Source of the DNA: Catalinimonas alkaloidigena
GTDB lineage: Bacteria > Bacteroidota > Bacteroidia > Cytophagales > Cyclobacteriaceae
Direction: 5' to 3'
Length of the DNA: 64,000 nt
Assembly (NCBI RefSeq): GCF_029504655.1
Contig: NZ_JAQFIL010000001.1
Span: 4,593,001 to 4,657,000 of the forward strand
Every line of letters starts with the position of its first letter. The first letter of the stretch is position 1. The notes beneath the pieces were generated by a model, which was not told the DNA's origin, ran no database searches, and saw only the letters and a list, made by a program, of their open reading frames with translations. A program made the translations under genes and the position numbers. This document shows, in pieces, positions 54,668-61,627 of the stretch.

Positions 54668-55036
54668 ATGATGGGGAAGATAGAGCAGTTTGAAGATTTA
54701 CCTATCTGGAAGCATGCTGCTGCTTTGGCATTGGATATCTATCAAATTGCTGAAGAAGGCAAACTAAAGCAGGATTTCAGTATGAAAGATCAAATTAAGA
54801 GTGCTGCTATCTCTATTTCCAGCAATATTGCCGAAGGATATGAATATGGAAGTAATAAAGAATTTGTAAGATTTCTTCGCTACGCAAAAGGTTCAGCCGG
54901 AGAATTAAGAAGCCAGTTGTTCATTCTAAACCATACAGGACTTCTTGAAGCTGAAAAATATGAATCTTTAAAAAGTTAATTATTAGAAATATTGCGACAG
55001 CTTTCTGGTTTTATGAAATACTTAAGAGAACACTAA
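54668..55036 (+). pseudogene. S23-type four-helix-bundle gene, interrupted by a stop codon
   Basis: The first 103 codons encode a recognisable 23S-rRNA-intervening-sequence (S23, four-helix-bundle) protein: IEQFEDLPIWKHAAALALDIY, AAISISSNIAEGYE and EFVRFLRYAKGSAGELRSQL, read as segments. TAA at 54977-54979 then interrupts the frame. The same frame continues past it with LLEILRQLSGFMKYLREH, which is the usual C-terminal helix, to TAA at 55034. A single nonsense change thus disables the gene. It lies between trpE and trpG. Reads of AATTGCAGATT on the left and ATGCAATTTGCAATT on the right form an imperfect inverted repeat. Confidence 0.8.
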
Positions 55037-55075
55037 TTAATTTTGAATCTTTAATATGCAATTTGCAATTCACTC

Positions 55076-55648
55076 ATGAAAATACTAGTTCTAGATAATT
55101 ATGATTCATTCACCTATAACCTGGTGCATATCCTGCGGGAGCTGGGTTATGGCGAGCAGATGGACGTAATCCGAAATGATAAGATCAGTCTGGAGGAAGT
55201 AGGAAAGTATGATAAGATACTCCTTTCTCCCGGTCCCGGTATTCCCGAAGAAGCAGGCATTATGATGGATGTAATCAAAAAGTACGCGCCTGAAAAAAGT
55301 ATCCTGGGCGTATGCCTGGGCCATCAGGGCATAGCAGAGGCTTTTCAAGCCAGACTCTACAATATGCCTACGGTACTCCATGGCTATGCCGATAAGGTTA
55401 CATTACAAGACCAAGATGAATATCTCTTTGAAGGTGTGCCTCAGGAATTCAACGTATGCCGCTACCACAGCTGGGCTGTAGAGACCGCTTCTGTTCCTGA
55501 AGATTTGATCATCACAGCTCTGGATCCGAAAGGTGAAGTAATGGGTCTGCGCCATAAATCTTTTGATGTGCATGGTGTGCAGTTTCATCCAGAGTCCATA
55601 CTCACGGAACACGGTAAGCTAATGATCAAAAACTGGTTAACTCATTAA
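55076..55648 (+). CDS. trpG: anthranilate synthase component II (glutamine amidotransferase)
   Basis: The 190-residue class I glutamine amidotransferase begins KILVLDNYDSFTYNLVHIL and has the nucleophile Cys80 in GVCLGHQG. Catalytic His-Glu lie in VQFHPESILTEHG near the C-terminus. It hydrolyses glutamine and passes ammonia to TrpE. In many bacteria the same subunit also serves aminodeoxychorismate synthase. Its place in the trp operon, after trpE and before trpD, fits component II. The flanking broken S23-type genes separate it from both neighbours but do not disrupt the frame. Confidence 0.93.
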   Translation: MKILVLDNYDSFTYNLVHILRELGYGEQMDVIRNDKISLEEVGKYDKILLSPGPGIPEEAGIMMDVIKKYAPEKSILGVCLGHQGIAEAFQARLYNMPTVLHGYADKVTLQDQDEYLFEGVPQEFNVCRYHSWAVETASVPEDLIITALDPKGEVMGLRHKSFDVHGVQFHPESILTEHGKLMIKNWLTH

Positions 55649-55675
55649 AGGATTAAACTGCTAAACGGCAGGATC

Positions 55676-56043
55676 ATGGAAAAGAAATATTTGAGTTTGA
55701 ATGATCTTGAGGCTTATCAGATTGCCTACCATTTGAGCAATAAAGTCTGGAAAATCGTACTTCGCTGGGATAATTTCAGTCGTAATACTCTTGGACAGCA
55801 GTTTGTCAGGGTAATTGATTCTGTTTCAGCTTACATTGCGGAAGGATCTGGCAGGTTTGGTAAAAAGACAAAATTCGTTTCTACCGCTATGCAGCCGGTT
55901 CTAATTACGAATGCCTGGACTGGAATAAGAAAGCCAAAGAAAGAAAGTTGTTGACACATGAAACTTATGATTATATCTTTCAGGAACTCAAAAAGTTACC
56001 CAAAGCCATCAATACCCTCATCAAATACACAAATGAGATTTAG
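55676..56043 (+). pseudogene. S23-type four-helix-bundle gene, frameshifted
   Basis: The frame from ATG 55676 reads LSLNDLEAYQIAYHLSNKVW, RVIDSVSAYIAEGSGRFGKK, a four-helix-bundle pattern, then goes out of frame near 55866 and ends early at 55954. Deleting one base from a homologous GGAC at the GKK-D site (written here as AAAAAGAC) explains the shift. The +1 frame then continues as KIRFYRYAAGSNYECLDWN, ERKLLTHETYDYIFQEL and NTLIKYTNEI to TAG at 56041. The element sits between trpG and trpD. The downstream 120 bases are AT-rich with repeated CATTTAATCATTCAGCAATTC-like phrases. Confidence 0.8.
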
Positions 56044-56164
56044 CCATTTAGCCGATAATCATTTAATGATATAACAATTCACTCATTAGCTCCAAAGCAA
56101 GTCAGTAATTCAACCATTTGACAATTTGGTCATATAGCCATTTAATCATTCAGCAATTCAACCT
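56044..56164. repeat. AT-rich stretch with reiterated CATTTA/AATTCAACC words
   Basis: Words such as CATTTAGCC, CATTTAATGA, AATTCAACC and CATTTAATCATTCAGC recur in this 121-base stretch between the broken S23-type gene and trpD. Similar low-complexity text is common beside S23-type genes in Bacteroidota and may be part of the same mobile unit. Confidence 0.45.
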
Positions 56165-57163
56165 ATGAAAGACATCCTCAATAAACTTATAGAATATAAA
56201 TCTTTAGACAAAGATACAGCACAGCTAATCCTCACCAAGCTGGCGCAGGGAGAATACAACCAAAGCCAGATGGCTGCTTTTCTCACTGTTTTTCTGATGC
56301 GAAGCATTACGGTAGAAGAGCTGGAAGGATTTAGGGATGCGATGCTGGAGCTTTGTGTGCCCCTTCACATCGAAGAGTACGATGCGATTGACCTCTGCGG
56401 TACCGGTGGCGATGGTAAAGACACTTTCAATATTTCTACCACCGCCTCTTTTGTAGTTGCAGGGGCTGGACAGCCAGTAGCCAAACACGGTAACAAAGGT
56501 GTTTCTTCAGTAAGTGGTTCCTCAGACCTGATTACTCACTTTGGTTATGAATTTACCAATGATTCTGATCAGCTGAAAAAGAGCTTGGCAGAAGCTAACA
56601 TCTGCTTTTTGCACGCGCCCCTGTTTCATCCTGCCATGAAAAATGTAGGCCCCGTACGCCGTGAACTGGGTATGAAAACCTTCTTCAACATGCTGGGACC
56701 TATGGTTAACCCTTCCTTTCCCAAAAGACAACTGGTAGGTGTGTTCAGTCTGGAACTGGCTCGCCTGTATGCGTATCTCTATCAAAAAACGGATAAAAAG
56801 TTTGTGATCCTCCACTCTCTGGATGGTTATGATGAGATTTCTCTCACCGGGCCTTTCAAAATGATTACCAATGATCAGGAGCAGGTTTTACAGCCGGAAG
56901 ACCTGGGCTTTTCAACGCACAAAGCGGAGGCATTGCATGGAGGCGAATCTATAGAGGATGCGGCACGTATTTTTACAAACATTCTGGAAGGTAAAGGTAC
57001 CAAAGCGCAAAATGAAGCTGTACTCGCAAATGCTGCCATGGCTATTCACTGCGGTAAACTCGGGCTCAGCCTGCAAGACAGTATTGCTGCCGCTCGTGAA
57101 TCACTTGCATCCGGAAAAGCCCTGGAAACGTTTAACAAGTTGATAGCGACACAGTCTTCCTAA
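56165..57163 (+). CDS. trpD: anthranilate phosphoribosyltransferase
   Basis: The 332-residue protein has the PRPP-binding motif GTGGDGKDTFNIST, the anthranilate-site region KHGNKGVSSVSGSSD, and ELGMKTFFNMLGPMVNP. It transfers a phosphoribosyl group to anthranilate, the step after TrpEG. Length and motifs are normal. It is the last trp gene of the locus: aat follows after 38 bases, and no trpC, trpF, trpB or trpA is seen downstream, so the operon is split in this genome. Confidence 0.95.
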   Translation: MKDILNKLIEYKSLDKDTAQLILTKLAQGEYNQSQMAAFLTVFLMRSITVEELEGFRDAMLELCVPLHIEEYDAIDLCGTGGDGKDTFNISTTASFVVAGAGQPVAKHGNKGVSSVSGSSDLITHFGYEFTNDSDQLKKSLAEANICFLHAPLFHPAMKNVGPVRRELGMKTFFNMLGPMVNPSFPKRQLVGVFSLELARLYAYLYQKTDKKFVILHSLDGYDEISLTGPFKMITNDQEQVLQPEDLGFSTHKAEALHGGESIEDAARIFTNILEGKGTKAQNEAVLANAAMAIHCGKLGLSLQDSIAAARESLASGKALETFNKLIATQSS

Positions 57164-57201
57164 TATATTATTTCATCATAGAAGAGCGTTAACGTTAATT
57201 T

Positions 57202-57888
57202 ATGCTTTACTGGCTTGGTAATGAACTGTGCTTCCCTCACGTAGAAGAAGCTGAAGAGTGGGGAGGCCTGGCTTTGGGAGGGGATCTATCACCCGAGAGA
57301 CTACTCTTGGCTTATCGTTCGGGGATTTTCCCCTGGTATGACATAGGGCAGCCAATCATCTGGCATGCTCCTGACCCTCGCTTTGTTATGTTTCCCAAAA
57401 AACTGAAAGTGGCTAAAAGCATGAGGCCAATTTTTAACCAAAAAAAGTTTGGAGTGACATTTGACACCGATTTTTCTTCTGTGATCAGAAACTGTCAACA
57501 GACAAGACGCAGTGGTCAGATAGGTACGTGGATTACCGACGAAATGCTGGAAGCCTACTGTTATCTTCATACATTGGGGTACGCCCATTCCGTAGAAGTA
57601 TGGCAGGAAGACAGACTGGTTGGCGGCTTGTATGGCGTTTCTTTAGGTAGCATATTTTTTGGAGAATCTATGTTTAGCAAGCTTAGCAATGCTTCCAAAA
57701 CCGGATTTATTACCCTGGCCTGGGAGCTTCAAAAAAGAAATTTTAGCCTCATTGATAGTCAGGTACATACGCCCCACTTAGAAAGTATGGGTGCCGAAGA
57801 GATTCCTCGCAAAAAGTATATGAACTTACTCAGGCAAGCCTTGAGACAGCATACACATAAAGGTAGCTGGACAGACTGGCTTGAATAA
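57202..57888 (+). CDS. aat: leucyl/phenylalanyl-tRNA--protein transferase
   Basis: The 228-residue enzyme matches Aat: LALGGDLSPERLLLAYRSGIFPWY near the N-terminus (two adjoining segments), WHAPDPRFVMFPKKLKV, VEVWQEDRLVGGLYGVSLG and FGESMFSKLSNASK. It adds Leu or Phe to proteins with N-terminal Arg or Lys, marking them for ClpS-ClpAP. It may be transcribed with trpD, which ends 38 bases upstream, but no functional link is evident. A hairpin follows its stop by 3 bases. Confidence 0.93.
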   Translation: MLYWLGNELCFPHVEEAEEWGGLALGGDLSPERLLLAYRSGIFPWYDIGQPIIWHAPDPRFVMFPKKLKVAKSMRPIFNQKKFGVTFDTDFSSVIRNCQQTRRSGQIGTWITDEMLEAYCYLHTLGYAHSVEVWQEDRLVGGLYGVSLGSIFFGESMFSKLSNASKTGFITLAWELQKRNFSLIDSQVHTPHLESMGAEEIPRKKYMNLLRQALRQHTHKGSWTDWLE

Positions 57889-57891
57889 AAA

Positions 57892-57919
57892 ATGAGTTAC
57901 CACCGTAGCGGTAACTCAT
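57892..57919 (-). terminator. terminator of the Spy/LTXXQ-like gene
   Basis: ATGAGTTACC and GGTAACTCAT form a perfect 10-bp stem with an 8-base loop. On the minus strand TTTTTTATTC follows. It lies 25 bases past the stop of the minus-strand gene and 3 bases past the aat stop, and may work on both strands. Confidence 0.75.
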
Positions 57920-57944
57920 GTAGAGATATATAAATAGGGGAATC

Positions 57945-58322
57945 TTAACTATCTTTTCTACCTCTGCCTCGGTTATTTCCGCGACGCTCATGCAAATCTT
58001 CTTTGATTGTGAGGTACTCGTTGAATTGTTCTTCTGACAGTAGGGACTTTAGTTCATCTTCCATTGCCGTCTGCTGTTCTTCTCTTAAAGCCATTCTCTC
58101 TTCCCTGCCTGAAGCCTGTTCCGCTTTTTCTCTGCCTTCTTTCATGTTTTTGAGAAAAAGCGCTTCCATCCCTTCAGCCTGCTCTTCTGTAAGGCTTAAC
58201 TTTTCAGTCAAATGGGCTGTCATCTTTTCAGCTCTATCCTCAGGAGACCTGCCTTCTCTCTGTGCGAATGCGGTGGTACTTATCAATATTCCAAAAGCGA
58301 ATGCTATTATTTTTGTTTTCAT
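57945..58322 (-). CDS. periplasmic Spy/LTXXQ-like protein
   Basis: The 125-residue protein has a signal peptide (cut near TAFAQ) and a highly charged mature part. The repeated pattern LTEKLSLTEEQAEGMEALF and LLSEEQFNEYLTIKEDLHERRG recalls the LTxxQ motif of Spy/CpxP-like proteins. The C-terminus is a basic Gly/Arg/Asn tail (RGNNRGRGRKDS). Such proteins are helical periplasmic chaperones or stress sensors. No CpxAR-like pair is adjacent. It is a single gene with a terminator. Confidence 0.7.
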   Translation of the reverse strand: MKTKIIAFAFGILISTTAFAQREGRSPEDRAEKMTAHLTEKLSLTEEQAEGMEALFLKNMKEGREKAEQASGREERMALREEQQTAMEDELKSLLSEEQFNEYLTIKEDLHERRGNNRGRGRKDS

Positions 58323-58485
58323 GATTGTATTTGTTTTCGTTTCTGGAACTTAGAGCAGTCTTATAAGCAAAGGTTTAAAACCTCTCCCAAAATTTTTCTA
58401 CCAATTACACCTACTCTATTCTATTCAGGCTTAGGCATGAACAATGTACAAGGTTTTTAACCTTTAACTTTAAACTTCATACCTG

Positions 58486-59622
58486 TCACCACATCATAAT
58501 CGCAAAATTACCTTCCAGGTGCTGGTAATAAAGCCTTGCCCTCAGTACATAACGGCGACCTTTGATAAGCCGGTAGCGTAGGTGTGCATTATAATCCTTC
58601 CCGCTATCATCATCAGCACCCCGGTAACGCCATTCGCCTCCATCATCTTCAAAAAGCACCAGAATGGTATCTGACTCACCGAATGTGCGTATGCTGTAGG
58701 TACGCGAAGTTTTGGGGATAATGACATAGTCTATCTGATCTCCAGCTTTGATACTGAGTTTTTTGGAACGGAAAGGTTTGAGCTCTTCCAGCTCTTTTTC
58801 CAGAGGAGGATAAAAGGTTTTGACCCATTGAATATCTCGCTCAGATAGACCAGGTGCCGGAAATATTCCTTCTTCACCATAAATTTCGGGCTGAAGAATC
58901 AGGCCAGGTCCGAAGGGGTAGTGCATAATAGAATTGGGGTCCCAGTTTGAACCCTGCACCGTATCGGGATCAAGCTTGCGGATGATATTATGATAAGTTT
59001 TATCCCTTGACCAATTATTGGGCGGCTGGGCAAGCGCAGCATACACTGCCTCTTCATCCCAAATGATTCCAGCATTAGGATTCTGGTGCTCATGTGGTAG
59101 CCCTAGTGTATGTCCAATTTCATGTAGCGCCGTGTCCAGCCCATCCTGACCCGATAAATTCCAGCCAAAATTCATGGTTCGCTGACCTGCTCCAATATTG
59201 AGCACATAGGTACCCAGGTATGACCATGCCCCATCCCCTTGCATGAAACCAATTCTTACCTCAGCATCTTCACGATTATCTACCTCCTGAAACTCCAGGC
59301 CAATGCAGATTTCTTTCCACTTTTTGAAAGCCTCCCTGACCACATTCTGCTGATCTTCAGGGCCCACCCAACTTCTCCAGATACGCTCCCCTCCCGGCGT
59401 AAATATGAATTCACCATCTTCTTCCTGATCAAAAAAGTAGTAATGAATCACCGTACCATTCACCCATTTATTATCAGTAATAATAATCGCCGAGGCTCTA
59501 AACGGATTGACTTCAAGTTCAAAAACCCTGGTAGGCGTAGGGGGCATGGAACAATAATGCGCAGTCGGATTACTTTTAGTAAGCTCGTCTTTTGATTTAG
59601 CTTTCTTTTTGGATTTGGCCAT
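58486..59622 (-). CDS. M12-type zinc metalloprotease (astacin/matrixin-like)
   Basis: The 378-residue protein has the zinc motif HEIGHTLGLPH (His167, Glu168, His171, Gly174, His177), which is HExxHxxGxxH, and a Met-turn (SIMHYPFG). Before it comes the family beta region (FKKWKEICIGLEFQEV, VRIGFMQGDGAWSYLG). The last 120 residues form a beta-rich domain (IDYVIIPKTSRTYSIRTFG, YVLRARLYYQ) resembling a bacterial pre-peptidase C-terminal domain. The N-terminus is very basic (AKSKKKAKSKDE) and lacks a signal peptide, which is unusual for this secreted protease group. A start further downstream would not restore one. Confidence 0.82.
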   Translation of the reverse strand: MAKSKKKAKSKDELTKSNPTAHYCSMPPTPTRVFELEVNPFRASAIIITDNKWVNGTVIHYYFFDQEEDGEFIFTPGGERIWRSWVGPEDQQNVVREAFKKWKEICIGLEFQEVDNREDAEVRIGFMQGDGAWSYLGTYVLNIGAGQRTMNFGWNLSGQDGLDTALHEIGHTLGLPHEHQNPNAGIIWDEEAVYAALAQPPNNWSRDKTYHNIIRKLDPDTVQGSNWDPNSIMHYPFGPGLILQPEIYGEEGIFPAPGLSERDIQWVKTFYPPLEKELEELKPFRSKKLSIKAGDQIDYVIIPKTSRTYSIRTFGESDTILVLFEDDGGEWRYRGADDDSGKDYNAHLRYRLIKGRRYVLRARLYYQHLEGNFAIMMW

Positions 59623-59827
59623 GGTTATGCAATATTATGTGTGATAATTCTTAAATGACAGTAACTTCTAACAAGAGCTCAGGATTGAACATGCTCTTAT
59701 GTAAATGAAATTTAAAAAAATTAGAGAGTGATGACTAGCTCCTACTTCAAATACTTTTGACTCAAAAAATGATTTCCATAAGTACAGGTATGGAACCTCA
59801 GCATGTAAATAGCTTATAAAAATTAAA

Positions 59828-59853
59828 AAATTGTAAAGCTAACTTTACAATTT
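59828..59853. terminator. orphan hairpin
   Basis: AAATTGTAAAG and CTTTACAATTT form a perfect 11-bp stem with the loop CTAA. On the minus strand it is followed by a T-rich tract (TTTTTAATTTTTA), as for an intrinsic terminator, yet no minus-strand gene is seen between here and the BLUF gene. It could end a short antisense or non-coding transcript, or act in the leader of either neighbour. Confidence 0.45.
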
Positions 59854-60059
59854 GCTGGTAAAAGTAATGATTCTTGTTCACTGCTATTCTGGCTTAGGTA
59901 CAATTTCATATGAAAAATTACTTTATATCCTGTATCCTTTACCAATAAGAAAATAGCTGAATACTGGTAAAACGAAGGTGAGTCAATTTTATTCACTGTA
60001 TTTCAGCAGAACATATTAGTTTTTTTGAACAATACTCACACTTGTTTTCACCCTTGAGA

Positions 60060-60067
60060 TATTTTTG
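60060..60067 (+). promoter_or_regulatory. possible -7 element of the BLUF gene promoter
   Basis: TATTTTTG matches TAnnTTTG. No TTTG lies at the standard distance upstream; the nearest TTG is 15 bases away. Transcription would start near 60072, about 76 bases before the BLUF start. Confidence 0.35.
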
Positions 60068-60147
60068 TTTCACTATCATGATAAATAATTAAACAAATTT
60101 TATACATATTTGCATTATATTAATATTACGTATAAAATTATAGCAAT

Positions 60148-60567
60148 ATGTTAGCACAATTAGTTTATGTCAGCCTGAGAGCACCGATTTGTACTGAAGA
60201 TGAAATTCAAAAAATATTAGCTTCTTGTAAAAAGAATAACAAAGAGAAAGATGTAACCGGAGTACTGCTGTATTCTGACACACACTTCTTGCAATATTTA
60301 GAGGGCGATTACAAAAACATCGCCTCACTTTATGATACAATCAAATTAGACAAAAGGCATAAGCATGCACTTATGGTAAGTAATGCTCCAATCAGCAAAA
60401 GGTCATTCCCAGGCTGGCAGATGGGTGCGAAAAAGTTTGATAAACAGGATATAGTATTTCAGTCTGAGATGAGTGCCTCAGAGCGCATAGCTTTCAAAAG
60501 TTTGCTAAGCGGCGAGTCTGAAGATGGTCAACTGGCACTTCACTTAGTTTTAAAGTTCTTCAAATAA
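60148..60567 (+). CDS. short BLUF-domain blue-light photoreceptor
   Basis: The 139-residue protein is a stand-alone BLUF domain with a C-terminal helical cap. The flavin-site residues keep the spacing of AppA: Tyr7 (LVYVS), Asn31 (+24), Gln49 (+42, HFLQYLEG), Trp90 (+83, FPGWQMG) and Met92 (+85). Light changes the hydrogen-bond network around FAD through Tyr and Gln. There is no attached output domain, so it must act through a partner. No cyclic-dinucleotide or regulatory gene is adjacent on this strand, so the partner is not evident. Confidence 0.93.
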   Translation: MLAQLVYVSLRAPICTEDEIQKILASCKKNNKEKDVTGVLLYSDTHFLQYLEGDYKNIASLYDTIKLDKRHKHALMVSNAPISKRSFPGWQMGAKKFDKQDIVFQSEMSASERIAFKSLLSGESEDGQLALHLVLKFFK

Positions 60568-60638
60568 GCGGAAGGACTTCAACGAATTTATGGTCTTTTT
60601 GAGAGGACCTAAGCGTCGTCAGAAGCCACGGTTTTTCT

Positions 60639-61619
60639 TTACCAGATGGTTAAGCTTTTGCCCAAACGGTGATCTCCCCTACCTACCAGCTGGTAGCTAA
60701 GTGTCAATTCGTTGGTTTGCATAATTAGCCGCGCTTCTCCAGTAGGGATTTCAAATGCATAGCCTAGCTGTAGTTTCTGCAAGCGTAAACCCAGATTAAA
60801 AGAATAAGCCAGCTGATGTCTGTAACCCGCTCCCACCCAAAACTTATTTTGAAAAACACCTTTAAGTTGTCCTTCAGGGCTTCCACCACGTTTCTGATCG
60901 TATTGGTAAAGGCCATTCACCACCAGCCCAAACTGTTCTGAGAGCTGGGTCCTGTAACCGGCTTGCACCATATGTTTATAATCATAAACGATAAAGGTCA
61001 TCTCTTGGTCCAGATTTCCTTGTCCTTTAGTGGCATCATGCAGGGCATACCCAAGGTAAAAATTTTCTCCTGCCAGCATTAAGCCCAGATTGATATCCAT
61101 GCGCCCGTTTTTGGTATTTTGCATGTATTGCAGTACGAAGGGATCGTTACTTTGCTCCAGATTCATTTTGCTGGCATCCATCCCTTCCATATTGTATGTA
61201 AGGCTGGTACCTGCTCTCAAACTGATTGATCGGGTAAGTTTGAGGTTGGAGCTGTAGCTGAGGTAGAACTGGTGCTCGTAATATGGGCCGAATGCATCTT
61301 TCATAAATGATAGTCCAAATGCATGCTTGGCTCTGGATTGCTCAATTTTCTTTTCCTCTTTTTTATCATTTTCTTTTGCTTTCCACGTTTTTAAATCAGA
61401 TACATTGAGCTCGGTAGCAAGATAGAAAGTGGAGGGCGCCCCTTCTACTGATGACCACTGACTGCGGTATAAGGAGTTTATGACTGAGCCTTCAAAACCG
61501 GTAAGCGCAGGATTAAAATATTGTTTGAGCAATGGAAAGTTAGCTGACTGCTTTCTGCTTTGTGCCAGCAAGCTTAAAGTAGAGAATAGTAATATGCCTA
61601 ATAAGTAAATTTTCTTCAT
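60639..61619 (-). CDS. PorP/SprF-family type IX secretion membrane protein
   Basis: The 326-residue protein has a signal peptide (SLLAQ) and an outer-membrane barrel-like body. Recognisable PorP/SprF features are LLKQYFNPALTGFEG, NSLYRSQWSSVEGAPSTFYL, LNVSDLKTW and a tail ending KSLTIW. PorP/SprF proteins hold gliding adhesins and type B cargo at the outer membrane. It starts 8 bases after a giant protein whose C-terminus carries the matching type B sorting domain, which strongly suggests a cargo-partner pair. It probably is not the core PorP of the secretion machine. Confidence 0.88.
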   Translation of the reverse strand: MKKIYLLGILLFSTLSLLAQSRKQSANFPLLKQYFNPALTGFEGSVINSLYRSQWSSVEGAPSTFYLATELNVSDLKTWKAKENDKKEEKKIEQSRAKHAFGLSFMKDAFGPYYEHQFYLSYSSNLKLTRSISLRAGTSLTYNMEGMDASKMNLEQSNDPFVLQYMQNTKNGRMDINLGLMLAGENFYLGYALHDATKGQGNLDQEMTFIVYDYKHMVQAGYRTQLSEQFGLVVNGLYQYDQKRGGSPEGQLKGVFQNKFWVGAGYRHQLAYSFNLGLRLQKLQLGYAFEIPTGEARLIMQTNELTLSYQLVGRGDHRLGKSLTIW

Positions 61620-61627
61620 GCCTTTGG

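Larger units (their letters stand above)
59623..60147. other. AT-rich intergenic region before the BLUF gene
   Basis: This 525-base stretch separates the divergent metalloprotease and BLUF genes. It contains one strong hairpin (59828-59853) and a TATTTTTG element at 60060, and otherwise no gene, repeat or tRNA that I recognise. Both promoters should be within it. Confidence 0.6.
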
